Assembly: GCA_013821985.1 (NCBI GenBank)
Contig: PNJQ01000018.1
Span: 1 to 52,440, forward strand
DNA length: 52,440 nt
Direction of reading: 5' to 3'
DNA from: Opitutus sp.
GTDB taxonomy: Bacteria; Verrucomicrobiota; Verrucomicrobiia; Opitutales; Opitutaceae
A model generated the notes under the pieces. It had not been told where the DNA came from. It saw nothing but the letters and a program-made list of their open reading frames with translations, and made no database searches. The translations under genes and the position numbers were made by a program. This document shows positions 39,032 through 48,097 of the stretch, piece by piece (position 1 is the stretch's first letter; each line of letters opens with the position of its first letter).

Positions 39032-41221
39032 TCAGACGGCGTCCACGACGCAGCGGAAACCGATCGTGGCGCTGCGGTCCTTGCAGGGCGCCATCAGCAG
39101 GTATTTGCCGTGCTGGTCGAGTTGATAGGCCGACGGAAAATACCAGTGTGACGTTTGCGGTTGATAGGAACTGCCACCGCGCACGATCGCGGCGCGCGTG
39201 TGCTCGTCGTGGAACTCGTCGGTCCATTGCCAGACGAGGCCGACCAAATCGTGCACGCCGAACGGACTCGCGCCCTGCGGGTGCGCGCCGACATCGGCGG
39301 GAGGAAGCACCGTGCGTCCGCGATTCGGCGCCGGCATGGCGGCGGGACGCCAGTCGTTGCCCCACGGGTAGAGCCGGCCGTCGGTGCCTTGCGCGGCGTA
39401 TTGCCACTCCCAGCTATGCGGCAGGCGTTTTCCGGCCCACGCCGCGTAGGCGCGGGCGTCTTCCAGCGAGACCCACGTGACCGGTCTGTTTTCCCAACCG
39501 GCTTGCGGCGCGCCATCGCGCCAGTCGCGGAGAAAATTGTGCGCATCGACGGGTCGATAACCCGCACGAGTGATGAATCGGTGGAACTCGGCGTTCGTGA
39601 CGGGCGAGCGGTCGATGTGAAACGCCGCCAGCGGCAGGCGGTGCAGATGGGCGCGGCGCGGCGAGTTTTCCCACGGGAACTGCACGTCGAGTCCCTGCCA
39701 CATGAAGCCTTCAATCTCCACGCCTGTGACTTTGAATTCAAATTCGCCGGCAGGGATAGTGACCATGTCAGCGGGCGCGTGCGCCGCGGGAGGAGTCGGC
39801 GCGATGGAGACGAGTTGTTGCGGAAGCGCGTTCCATTGGGCCGAGAGCGACCGCAACGGCGTGCGCGCGAGGCGTTCCACGCGCGCGAGCAACTCAGGCA
39901 GCGCGCCGAGCGTGGTCTCCGGTTCAACAGCGAGCACGGCGCCGAACCCATGCGCTTCGAGCGGCAGATCGAGGTGGACTTGGCCATCGCATAGACGCGG
40001 CGTGATTGCGCGGCCGTTCCAGACGTCGAAGTATCGCCGGCCGTCGCGGTGATCCGCGATGAGTTGTTCGCCCTGGAGTTCGTATTCGTTGCGGTTAACG
40101 ATCGTCCAGAGCGTCACCGAGGGAGTGGGGAAGCGCGACGCGAAGACGCCCTGTTGCAGCGTGGCCGCGTAAGGTTCCCACTCGGTGCTCACGAGGCACT
40201 CCGGGAACGCGCGGTAAATCGTCGCGATGCGTCGCAGCGTTGCGCTGTCGCGTGGCGTGAACTGGTTGAAAATGCCCCAGATGTTCTCCCACGCGTTGTA
40301 GCCTGAACCGTTGAAGAAGATGTATTGGAAATCGGCGGTGCGGTCGCGGCCCCAGCGGTTTTCGGTGTTCGTCATATGGCGCGGCTCGAGCCACTTCAAC
40401 TTGCTTACCACCGGCACGGGATCCGTCGGGATCAATTTCCCCCAACTCTGCAAGTTCCACATCAATGCCTCGTCCGCGAGGGGCACGGCCTCGGGTTGGA
40501 ATACGAGCGGGTGGCCCAGCGCGTCCGCCGCTTCGAGAAATGCGCGCGGGACGCCGCTGTAGGTATCGCCGTTCACGCCGTCCGCGCCGATCGCTTGCGC
40601 GAGGCGCGCAATGGCCGTCCAATCGGGCTCGCCTTGCCGGCGCGTGCCGTTGTCCCACGGCATGGTTGGAATGAAGACCTTCACGCCGCGGCGATGAAAA
40701 TCGGCGACGACCTGCTGGAGGCCGACGAGGCCGCCGGGCAAATCGGTCGCGAGGTCGAACTGGTTGCGATCGTCGATTCCGATGTTGGGATAGACATACC
40801 AGAGCAGCACGCTGTCGATGCCGCCGTAGCGCGCCTCGAGATCGTCGAGGTAGCGATCGACCGTGTAGCGCGCCGCGGTGGGGTCGTAGAAGTAGCGGTC
40901 TTCGACCATCATTTGCGCATGGACGAAGTTGCGCTGCGTCCACTGGAACTCGGGCCGCTCGTAATTCGCGCCACTGTAGCCCATGCGGATCAGGTGCTCC
41001 TGGCGCCACTCGCGAAAATCCCGGCGCCACGTCGCGGCGCGGCGCTTGGCGTCCATTTTCCAGTGACCGATATTCTGAAACGGCCAGCCCGGCGCTCCCG
41101 CCGGCGGAGGCAGATGCGGACCGTTCCGGGCGTGCGAGAGCTGGAACTCGGTCAACTGCGCAGACGGTGCGCGTTGCGGCGGCGGCAGGGAAGGAGCGGA
41201 GCCAGGCACGGAGTCGGACAT
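39032..41221 (-). CDS. Glycoside-hydrolase-like domain fused to SUMF1/FGE-fold domain
   Basis: From ATG 41221 the protein has 729 residues and no obvious signal peptide. Residues 80-470 look like a TIM-barrel glycosidase-type domain (FFNGSGYNAWENIWGIFNQF, ADGVNGDTYSGVPRAFLEAA, VFIPTMPWDNGTRR), followed by a beta-rich segment. From about residue 500 a SUMF1-type domain follows: MVTIPAGEFEF, SPVTNAEFHRFITRAGYRPV, LPHSWEWQYAAQGTDGRLYP and GLVWQWTDEFHDEHT, ending TIGFRCVV. The cysteine pair of true formylglycine-generating enzyme is absent after VRGGSSY, so sulfatase activation is unlikely. An operator at 41293-41304 lies 72 bp upstream and a divergent lacI shares the region. Confidence 0.78.
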   Translation of the reverse strand: MSDSVPGSAPSLPPPQRAPSAQLTEFQLSHARNGPHLPPPAGAPGWPFQNIGHWKMDAKRRAATWRRDFREWRQEHLIRMGYSGANYERPEFQWTQRNFVHAQMMVEDRYFYDPTAARYTVDRYLDDLEARYGGIDSVLLWYVYPNIGIDDRNQFDLATDLPGGLVGLQQVVADFHRRGVKVFIPTMPWDNGTRRQGEPDWTAIARLAQAIGADGVNGDTYSGVPRAFLEAADALGHPLVFQPEAVPLADEALMWNLQSWGKLIPTDPVPVVSKLKWLEPRHMTNTENRWGRDRTADFQYIFFNGSGYNAWENIWGIFNQFTPRDSATLRRIATIYRAFPECLVSTEWEPYAATLQQGVFASRFPTPSVTLWTIVNRNEYELQGEQLIADHRDGRRYFDVWNGRAITPRLCDGQVHLDLPLEAHGFGAVLAVEPETTLGALPELLARVERLARTPLRSLSAQWNALPQQLVSIAPTPPAAHAPADMVTIPAGEFEFKVTGVEIEGFMWQGLDVQFPWENSPRRAHLHRLPLAAFHIDRSPVTNAEFHRFITRAGYRPVDAHNFLRDWRDGAPQAGWENRPVTWVSLEDARAYAAWAGKRLPHSWEWQYAAQGTDGRLYPWGNDWRPAAMPAPNRGRTVLPPADVGAHPQGASPFGVHDLVGLVWQWTDEFHDEHTRAAIVRGGSSYQPQTSHWYFPSAYQLDQHGKYLLMAPCKDRSATIGFRCVVDAV

Positions 41222-41292
41222 GGGACGAGAACGGCAGATTGACAGTTCAGGCGGCCAGCGCAGCGATAAACTCGCAGCGTGGCAGGATTCGA

Positions 41293-41304
41293 GCAAACGT
41301 TTGC
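41293..41304. promoter_or_regulatory. LacI-family operator GCAAACGTTTGC, copy 1
   Basis: A perfect 12-bp palindrome with a central CpG, the usual form of LacI-family sites. It sits in the divergent region between the glycosidase/SUMF1 gene (start 41221) and lacI (start 41450) and could control both, including autoregulation. Confidence 0.88.
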
Positions 41305-41449
41305 GCAGAGAAACCTTGTCTGTCTATCAAATTAATCCGGTGCGGACGGGCTCGAAGCTTGCCACTCGGAAACCGGAGCGGCAAATCTCTACCGCTTGGT
41401 TAGCGCGCGGCCCACCTGCGCAGTCCGGCAGCTTCTCTTCCTTCTGCAC

Positions 41450-42454
41450 ATGGCGAAGACCCCCAGTCTCATTGACGTCGCCCGCAAGGCGAAGGTGAAC
41501 ATCTCTACTGTTTCCCGCGTGCTCAACGGCACAGGCAAGATCGGGGAGGACACGCGCGGCCGCGTCTTGAAGGTCATGCGTGATCTCGGCTACAAGCCGA
41601 ACCGCGTCGCTCGGCGCTTGCGGACGCAGGAGGGCACCAGCCATCTGCTCGGACTCGTCATCCCGAATATTCAGAACACATTTTTCGCCGACCTGGCGCG
41701 CGGCGTCGAAGATGTCGCCTACCGGAACAACTTCGCCGTGCTGCTCTGCAATTACGACGAGGACGAGGCCAAGGAGCGTTTCTATCTCGATGTCATGCAG
41801 GCGGAGTCGGTCGACGGAATTATCCTGCCGCCGATCCACGAGCGCGACCCCGCGGTGCTGCAGGTCGTGCGCAACGGGGTGCCGGTAGTCTGTGTCGATC
41901 GAAGCCTCTCGACCGGCACGCTCGATAAAGTCGAAGTCGACAACCACGTGGGCGCTTTCAAGGCGGTGGAGCACATCATCGCGCAGGGGCACAAGCGCAT
42001 CGGTCTCATCGGCGGTCCGGCGGATTCGTCCACCGGCCGCGAACGTCTCCGCGGCTACAAGGACGCGCACGCCGCCGGAGAGCTGGCGGTGAAGTCGGAG
42101 CTCGTGCGCTTCGGCGATTACAAGCAACTCAGCGGCCACCGGCTTGCGCACGAACTGCTTTCGCTCAACGATCCGCCTTCGGCGCTCTTCGTGTGCAATG
42201 GCCTGATGATGATCGGCGCGCTCGAGGCAATCGCGGAGCGCGGTCTGCGCATCCCGAAGCAAGTGGCAATCGTCGGCTACGATGAGCTCCCGCTCGCCCA
42301 GGTTTTCAATCCGCCGCTCACGGTCGTGAAACAGCCCGCCTACGAAGTCGGCCGATGCGCCGCCGAACTTCTGCTCAAGCGGATCCAGGACCCCAAGCAC
42401 CCGCCGACGAGTTTGAAGCTGCTGCCGGAGCTGATCATCCGCAAATCGTGCTGA
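41450..42454 (+). CDS. LacI-family transcriptional regulator
   Basis: From ATG 41450 the protein has 334 residues. The helix-turn-helix is SLIDVARKAKVNISTVSRVL followed by NGTGKI, with the hinge helix at YKPNRVARRLRT; it is intact. The sugar-binding core follows: LLGLVIPNIQNTFFADLARG, VDGIILPP, GHKRIGLIGGP and VAIVGYDELPLAQVFNPPLT, as in LacI/PurR/RbsR. It very probably binds the four GCAAACGTTTGC sites around it. The effector is unknown; a pentose such as arabinose, or a breakdown product of the glycan, is plausible from the neighbours. Confidence 0.94.
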   Translation: MAKTPSLIDVARKAKVNISTVSRVLNGTGKIGEDTRGRVLKVMRDLGYKPNRVARRLRTQEGTSHLLGLVIPNIQNTFFADLARGVEDVAYRNNFAVLLCNYDEDEAKERFYLDVMQAESVDGIILPPIHERDPAVLQVVRNGVPVVCVDRSLSTGTLDKVEVDNHVGAFKAVEHIIAQGHKRIGLIGGPADSSTGRERLRGYKDAHAAGELAVKSELVRFGDYKQLSGHRLAHELLSLNDPPSALFVCNGLMMIGALEAIAERGLRIPKQVAIVGYDELPLAQVFNPPLTVVKQPAYEVGRCAAELLLKRIQDPKHPPTSLKLLPELIIRKSC

Positions 42455-42496
42455 CCGCGCGCGCGCTGCAGAGGTTTCTCTTGACGCCGCGGACAA

Positions 42497-42508
42497 GCAA
42501 ACGTTTGC
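42497..42508. promoter_or_regulatory. LacI-family operator GCAAACGTTTGC, copy 2
   Basis: An identical palindrome between lacI and the ribokinase-family gene, ending 62 bp before the kinase start. A -35-like TTGACG at 42481-42486 lies just upstream, so the site would fall in the promoter. Confidence 0.88.
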
Positions 42509-42570
42509 CTTAGGAATGCCGCGGCAGCATTTGGCGATGCCGCGGGTGGCCCGTTTCCCTTTTTTTGCCC

Positions 42571-43536
42571 ATGTCATCTTTGTCTCCTCAGGTGGTGGTC
42601 GTCGGGAGCGTCATGCAGGACATGACGTTCAAGTGCACCGAGTTTCCCGCTCGCGGCGAAACCGTGGTTGGCCGGCTGGCCGTCGGGCAGGGCGGCAAGG
42701 GCTCGAACCAGGCAATCGCCTGCGGGCGCGCCGGAGCGCGGACGGTTTTCGTCGGCGCGATGGGACCGGGGGATTTTGTGCAGCAAGTGCAGTCGGTTTA
42801 CAGCAAGGCCGGGATCGGATGCCGGCTCGCCGTGAAGCGGGGTGCGTCCACCGGCACGGCGGTGATTCTCATCAACCACGAGGGGCAAAACGAGATCGTG
42901 ATCGAGCCGGGCGCGAATGCGCGGCTCGCCCCGGCGGATGTGCCGCGGAAGCTGCTGGAGCAGTCGCGCGTCGCGCTGGTGCAGCTGGAGGCGAATCTCA
43001 CCACGACGGCGCATGTGCTGCGCACGGCGCGGCGGGCGGGCGTCACGACGATGCTCAACCCGGCTCCGATGCGGGTGGATTTCGACGCCGGGTTGCTGCA
43101 GCACGTCGACATTTTGGTTCCGAATGAGACCGAGTTCGCCGCGCTGGTGCGCGGGCGCCCGGGATTTCGGCTGCCGCAATTCTCGGAACCGGAACTGCAC
43201 GCGATGCCGGCGAATCAGTTGCATGCGCTCTGTCGGCGCTTCGAGGTGCCGACGGTGATCATCACGCTTGGTCGCCGCGGCTGCTTCATTTCCCTCGCGG
43301 ACGGCCACCACCGCCTGCCTGCTTATGGCGGAATGAAAGTCGTGGATACAACCGGTGCCGGAGATGCGTTTTGCGGAGGCTTTGCCGCGGGATTGGTGGA
43401 ACACCGCGGCGACATTCTGAGCGCAGCGCGGCTGGGCACCGCAGTGGCGGCGCTCTCGATCACGAAGCCGGGCGCGGCGGCGTCCATGCCGACGCGTGCG
43501 GCCGTGCAGCGCTTCCTCCGGAGCGGAAAGGTCTGA
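42571..43536 (+). CDS. Ribokinase-family (PfkB) sugar kinase
   Basis: From ATG 42571 the protein has 321 residues. The PfkB signature 1 region is VGQGGKGSNQAIACGRAGA, and signature 2 is VVDTTGAGDAFCGGFAAGLV, with the catalytic Asp in GAGDA. VGSVMQDMTFKCTEFPARGE and LNPAPMRVDFD match ribokinases. It should phosphorylate a pentose or related sugar using ATP in the cytoplasm. It carries its own operator, tying it to the same regulon as the arabinofuranosidase. True substrate specificity (ribose or another sugar) cannot be read from the motifs. Confidence 0.9.
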   Translation: MSSLSPQVVVVGSVMQDMTFKCTEFPARGETVVGRLAVGQGGKGSNQAIACGRAGARTVFVGAMGPGDFVQQVQSVYSKAGIGCRLAVKRGASTGTAVILINHEGQNEIVIEPGANARLAPADVPRKLLEQSRVALVQLEANLTTTAHVLRTARRAGVTTMLNPAPMRVDFDAGLLQHVDILVPNETEFAALVRGRPGFRLPQFSEPELHAMPANQLHALCRRFEVPTVIITLGRRGCFISLADGHHRLPAYGGMKVVDTTGAGDAFCGGFAAGLVEHRGDILSAARLGTAVAALSITKPGAAASMPTRAAVQRFLRSGKV

Positions 43537-43540
43537 GTTG

Positions 43541-43560
43541 GCGCGGCGGAGCTGCCGCGC
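43541..43560. terminator. Possible terminator hairpin between kinase and GH127 genes
   Basis: GCGCGGC-ggagct-GCCGCGC lies in the 42-bp gap between two convergent genes. There is no T-run on either side, so termination is uncertain. Confidence 0.5.
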
Positions 43561-43578
43561 GCTACGGAATTGCGCCGC

Positions 43579-45429
43579 CTACTCTGGCGCAATGTTGAGC
43601 CAAGTCAGACGCCACGTTCCGTCTTCGCGTCCACCGGCCTCCACATAAGGAGCGAAGACAAGGGGCGTGCGGTAGCCGAGATTGAGGTGCACGGTTGGTG
43701 CCTCGCTGCCGAGGAGCGGCGCACCCGTGGTGAGCAGGCCATATTCGCGCGCGGGGAGGCGCACGGTTTCCTCGATCTTGAAACCATCGATGAGTGTCGT
43801 GGAATAGACGAGCGGCCCGCGTGTCACGCCGACGTAGTCCAACCGCAACACTTCCTGCGCGACCGGCGAACCGTCCGGCGTGCGTGATTCCTGGACGTTG
43901 CGATTTTGCCGACGCTCAAGGCGCGGCGACATGGGGAAATCCAACTCCACGCAATCGCCTGCCTGCCACTCGCGGGTGAGCGTGAAATACTGACCTGCAT
44001 GGATCGCCGCGGTGACTGGCGTCCCGTTGTGCAAAACTTTCGACGCGGCCGCCCATGATGGGATGCGCAGCAGCAGTGAAAACGTCGCGGAGTGTGATGG
44101 ATTAACGAGCAGCCGCACGTGTCCGTCGAAGGGATAGCCGGTTACCTGCACGAGTTCGACCCGGCCTGCACGACCGGTTTCCAAGCTCGCCGTGCCGGCG
44201 CCGTAAAGATTCACGGCGATGTCGCCGTCGGCCGTCGTCGCGTAAGCGATCGTCGGCAATTCCTCGAGTGCCATCGGCCCGCTTGATTTACAGCAGCGCC
44301 AGTAGGTCGTGTAGACGCGGCGACCGTTGGGGAAGGAATAATAGCACCAGTTGTCGCCTCCGGGGGCTTGGGCGCCAAGCAGATCGTTGTAGGCGGATTT
44401 TTCCATCTCCTCGGCGAAACACGCTTCACCGGTGAGTGAGAGCAACTCGCGGTTGAGCTGGATCCAAGACAACGTGGAGCAAGTTTCGACGTAACCATAT
44501 GGGCTGAAGACGCCCGCAGGATTGAAGACCTCTCGCGAACGATGCGCGACGCCACCCCACGGCCCGCCGCCGAGCGTCAAGTGGTGCTCCCGGATGTTCG
44601 TCCAAAGGCGGCGCACGGCCGCGAATGTCGCCGCGTCGCGAGTGGCGCGATGCAGCTTGGCGAGACCAACCAAGTTCCAGCAAAGCTGGTAGGCCTTGCC
44701 GGTGGCGATGGCGGAGGCATCGGCGCCAGCCAACGCCTGCGGAAGAAGCTCAATCGCCGGATGAGCGTTGGCGCGGGCGAAGATCAACTTGGCGAGCTCG
44801 AGGTAGCGGGGTTCGTTCGTCGCAAAAAAAAGTTCCATCGCCGGGTCGAGCAGCACGGTCGCGGAAAGCCCGTGGTGGTTACCGAGTGAGGTGATCTCAA
44901 TGCCCCCCTCCGTGAACGTGCGCCAGCAGAGATCTCCGATGCGACTGGCCGCTTGCGCGTAGCGCGCCTCACCGAGCACCCGCGCGCACTCGAGCAGGCC
45001 GAGGATGAGATAGCTGTGAACCCAAATATCCCACGTGCGCACGCCCGGCGCACCGTCCCACGTGCGAGGCCCGGCAACTTGTCGACACATGAAGCGGCGC
45101 TCGGGCGCGTAGGTGCCGAGATAGCCATCTGGCTGCTGCTGGCGCAGGAGGAAATCGGCGACGTTTGTGAGCCGGGCACGGAGTTCCAGGTCGTGGCTCC
45201 GCTCGGCCGCGCGGGCGGCGGCGAACAGCCATTTTCCCGCGTGCTCTCCATACCAGTCGCCCTCGCGATTGCAGCAGGTGTGCGCAGGTCCAAACAAGGC
45301 GATGGGTGGACTCCACTCGTCGCGAACGAACTGCGCCAGGTGCGCGGACTGACTCGCCGCGAGAGCCCGGCCGAGCACGCCATCCAGACGAATCTTCGCG
45401 GAGGAAGGCAGCAGGAATCGTGGGCTCAT
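43579..45429 (-). CDS. GH127-family beta-L-arabinofuranosidase (DUF1680)
   Basis: A 616-residue (alpha/alpha)6-barrel protein. The zinc/catalytic residues line up with HypBA1 of Bifidobacterium longum: Glu315 and Cys317 in YGYVETCSTLSW, and Cys379-Cys380 in TTYWRCCKSS, where the first of the pair is the HypBA1 nucleophile position. An upstream Glu (about residue 300) could be the acid/base. LRQQQPDGYLGTYAPERRF and AYQLCWNLVGLAKLHRAT are family-typical. No signal peptide is visible, so it probably acts on imported oligosaccharides. The operator at 45491-45502 lies 61 bp upstream, and the gene is divergent from the TonB receptor. Confidence 0.88.
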   Translation of the reverse strand: MSPRFLLPSSAKIRLDGVLGRALAASQSAHLAQFVRDEWSPPIALFGPAHTCCNREGDWYGEHAGKWLFAAARAAERSHDLELRARLTNVADFLLRQQQPDGYLGTYAPERRFMCRQVAGPRTWDGAPGVRTWDIWVHSYLILGLLECARVLGEARYAQAASRIGDLCWRTFTEGGIEITSLGNHHGLSATVLLDPAMELFFATNEPRYLELAKLIFARANAHPAIELLPQALAGADASAIATGKAYQLCWNLVGLAKLHRATRDAATFAAVRRLWTNIREHHLTLGGGPWGGVAHRSREVFNPAGVFSPYGYVETCSTLSWIQLNRELLSLTGEACFAEEMEKSAYNDLLGAQAPGGDNWCYYSFPNGRRVYTTYWRCCKSSGPMALEELPTIAYATTADGDIAVNLYGAGTASLETGRAGRVELVQVTGYPFDGHVRLLVNPSHSATFSLLLRIPSWAAASKVLHNGTPVTAAIHAGQYFTLTREWQAGDCVELDFPMSPRLERRQNRNVQESRTPDGSPVAQEVLRLDYVGVTRGPLVYSTTLIDGFKIEETVRLPAREYGLLTTGAPLLGSEAPTVHLNLGYRTPLVFAPYVEAGGREDGTWRLTWLNIAPE

Positions 45430-45490
45430 GCGGCAGGTTGGATCGACAAAAAAGTTGACACGAGGGAGAAAAATAAAATGGTGCCGTTAC

Positions 45491-45502
45491 GCAAACGTTT
45501 GC
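45491..45502. promoter_or_regulatory. LacI-family operator GCAAACGTTTGC, copy 3
   Basis: Identical palindrome, 61 bp upstream of the GH127 start (minus strand) and in the region shared with the TonB receptor. Its centre is exactly 180 bp from copy 4, about 17 helical turns, compatible with looping. Confidence 0.88.
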
Positions 45503-45670
45503 GCACCGATTCGGAACGCTTGCATCTCCCCGTTGCCCCGCAAGAAAAATACCTCCCGTTCGCGGTCAGGAATTCCGGCCGACCTTCCAAGCACCTGTTT
45601 GGTCGATGACGGTCGCAGTTGAGGATGCGCGGCGTCCGCCCCGACGATTTCTGTTACGTCACCCCTCAGA

Positions 45671-45682
45671 GCAAACGTTTGC
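45671..45682. promoter_or_regulatory. LacI-family operator GCAAACGTTTGC, copy 4
   Basis: Identical palindrome ending 11 bp before the TonB-receptor ATG at 45694. At this position it must overlap or follow the transcription start, or the message is nearly leaderless. Confidence 0.88.
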
Positions 45683-45693
45683 CTAACACCTCG

Positions 45694-47862
45694 ATGAAAA
45701 CCACCCCGACCCCCCTCACCGCCGCCGCAGTCCTTGCGACGTTGCTGTTCGCCACCCAGGCGTTCGCCCAGGCCGTGCCAGCCACCGAGACCGCGGACCA
45801 GCAAGAGAAGGAAGACGAAGTCGTGCGACTCCAGGATTTCACGGTCACGACCGGCTACCGCTCGCCGAAGGCCGTCGATCAGATTCCCGGTGCGATCAAG
45901 TTGATCTCGTCCGAGGAAGTCACCCATACGCTGCTCCTGACCGAGGATGCGACCGCCGTGCTCGCGCGCACGGTGCCCGGGTATGCTCCGGCGACGCAGG
46001 CGTTGAACAATACCGGCGAAACGTTGCGCGGACGCGTGGCGCTCCGGTTGTTCGACGGCATTTCACAGACCACTCCGCTCCGCGAGGGCAGCCGCAACGG
46101 CACATTCACCGATATGGACATTGTCTCGCGCATCGAGGTGATCAACGGACCGTCCGCCTCGGAGGGCATCGGCGCTGCGGGCGGCATCATCAACTACATC
46201 TCCAAGAGCCCGACGAAAGAGGGCAGTGAAGCGACATTGCGCACTAAATTCTCGGATCAGGGCTACGGCGACAGTTCGGTCTATCGCGTCGGCTTGAACT
46301 ACACGCACAAGGCCGGAAACAACGATTTAATCTTCGGTTCGGCCTTCACCCGGCGCGGCATGGCCTATGATGCGCATGGCCGACGGATGGGCATGAGCCA
46401 GAGCGGTTCCTCGAACGATTCCAAGTCGCACAATCTGTTCATCAAAGCAGGGCACAATTTCGGCGAGAACGGCGCCCAGCGCGTCGCCATCACGCTCAGC
46501 CAATTCCGGCTCGAAGGTCTCGGTCATTACGTGCAGGATCTCGGCGACCGCGCGCTGGGCCTGACCGATTCCGCGAAGCGCGGCGTGCCGTTTGGCGCGA
46601 AGACGGAGTTCAACGATTTCAGTCAATACGCGATTGCCTACACTAACAGCGCCTTGCTGGGCGGCTCGCTCAACGTCCAAGGCTACAAGGCGAGCCAAGC
46701 GATGCGATTCGTCGCGGAACTCGGCGGCGCCGATAAGCAGGACCCGCTCATCGCGCCGCTTGGCACGCTGACCGATCAATCTGAAATCGCGTCGGAAAAG
46801 CGCGGCATCCGCAGTTCCTGGTCGCGCCAAGGGCTCTTCGGCATCGACGGGGCCGAAGTCAATGTTGGTTTCGACTACCTCGATGAAACCGCGCAGCAAC
46901 TCCTCGCGCTCACCGGCCGTGTCTGGGTGCCGCCGATGAATTACACCAGCAAAGCCCCGTTCGTCCAAGCGTCCTACACGCGCGGGCCGGTGACGGTCAG
47001 TGGCGGCGTGCGCCATGAAAACGGCGAGTTGCAGGTCGACGATTACACCACGACCTATTTCCGCAATCGCGTGTTCGTGTCCGGCGGCAGCCTGACTTAT
47101 CAGGCCACGCTGCCGAACGCGGGCGTGATCGTGCGCCTGCCGCAAAACTGGTCGGTGTTCGCCTCTTACAGCAAGGGCTTCACGCTGCCGAACGTCGGCA
47201 TCCCGCTGCGCAATGTGAACACGACCGGCCAATCCGTGGACGGCATCCTCGATCTGCAGGCAGTCATCGTGGATAACAAGGAGGGCGGCGTCTCGTGGCA
47301 GGGCAAGCGCGCCAGCCTCAGCGCGTCTTATTATCGCTCTTATTCCGAACTCGGTTCGTCGCTCAGCGTCGATCCGATCACGCGCGACTTCATCCTGCAG
47401 CGCCGCCCGGTCGAATTGAAGGGCCTCGAATTCACCGGCGAGTTCAAGATCAACAAGGAATGGAAACTGAACGCCGTCTATTCGCACATCAAGGGTCTGA
47501 CCCGCACCAGCGAAACCGGCCCGCTCGATCGAGAGATGGGCATGGGCAACGTCAGCCCCGACAAGCTCAACCTGTCGGTCACCTGGAAATTCCTCGGCAA
47601 GGGCAGCCTCACGATCGATCGCGAGCAGCTCTTCAAGCGCGACATCAACGTGGGCCGCAGCGGAGAAGAACACACCACCGGCCTCACGCTCTACAATCTG
47701 ACGGCGAGCTACCCGACGTCGAAGTGGGGCACGTTCTCCATCGGTCTCGAGAATCTGACGGACAAGTATTACATCCTGCCGTGGGCGCAGATCGACCAGT
47801 TCCAAAACTACTTTGCGGGACGCGGTCGCGTGTATTCCGTCAGCCACACGATTACGTTCTAA
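45694..47862 (+). CDS. TonB-dependent outer-membrane receptor
   Basis: From ATG 45694 the protein has 722 residues with a signal peptide (MKTTPTPLTAAAVLATLLFA, cleaved near TQAFAQ). VVRLQDFTVTTGYRSPKAVD is a TonB-box/plug beginning, and the plug continues through RIEVINGPSASEGIGAAGGI followed by INYISKSP. The remainder is a 22-strand-type barrel ending in the aromatic YSVSHTITF. Siderophore-receptor-like plug motifs are common in this fold, but the operator, the divergent arabinofuranosidase and the downstream transporter suggest import of a sugar oligomer. No SusD partner is present. Confidence 0.93.
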   Translation: MKTTPTPLTAAAVLATLLFATQAFAQAVPATETADQQEKEDEVVRLQDFTVTTGYRSPKAVDQIPGAIKLISSEEVTHTLLLTEDATAVLARTVPGYAPATQALNNTGETLRGRVALRLFDGISQTTPLREGSRNGTFTDMDIVSRIEVINGPSASEGIGAAGGIINYISKSPTKEGSEATLRTKFSDQGYGDSSVYRVGLNYTHKAGNNDLIFGSAFTRRGMAYDAHGRRMGMSQSGSSNDSKSHNLFIKAGHNFGENGAQRVAITLSQFRLEGLGHYVQDLGDRALGLTDSAKRGVPFGAKTEFNDFSQYAIAYTNSALLGGSLNVQGYKASQAMRFVAELGGADKQDPLIAPLGTLTDQSEIASEKRGIRSSWSRQGLFGIDGAEVNVGFDYLDETAQQLLALTGRVWVPPMNYTSKAPFVQASYTRGPVTVSGGVRHENGELQVDDYTTTYFRNRVFVSGGSLTYQATLPNAGVIVRLPQNWSVFASYSKGFTLPNVGIPLRNVNTTGQSVDGILDLQAVIVDNKEGGVSWQGKRASLSASYYRSYSELGSSLSVDPITRDFILQRRPVELKGLEFTGEFKINKEWKLNAVYSHIKGLTRTSETGPLDREMGMGNVSPDKLNLSVTWKFLGKGSLTIDREQLFKRDINVGRSGEEHTTGLTLYNLTASYPTSKWGTFSIGLENLTDKYYILPWAQIDQFQNYFAGRGRVYSVSHTITF

Positions 47863-48097
47863 CGGGTGGTGCCCGTGTTTCCGGGGAACCGCCGCGTCAA
47901 CGAAGAGCCAACGCTCCTCCCGACGCGGCGCTTACTTGGGGGGAATAGCCGTTCCGTGCGCGGGTCTCACGGAGCGGCGATCCTGCGCACGGGGACGGCC
48001 CGCCCCTCGTGGCGTGGCGCAAACGATGCGGCTCCAGGCTGACGCGCAACCGCCCTCGACGCCGCACCGGCGCCGCGCAGACTCGACTCTCTCGCTC

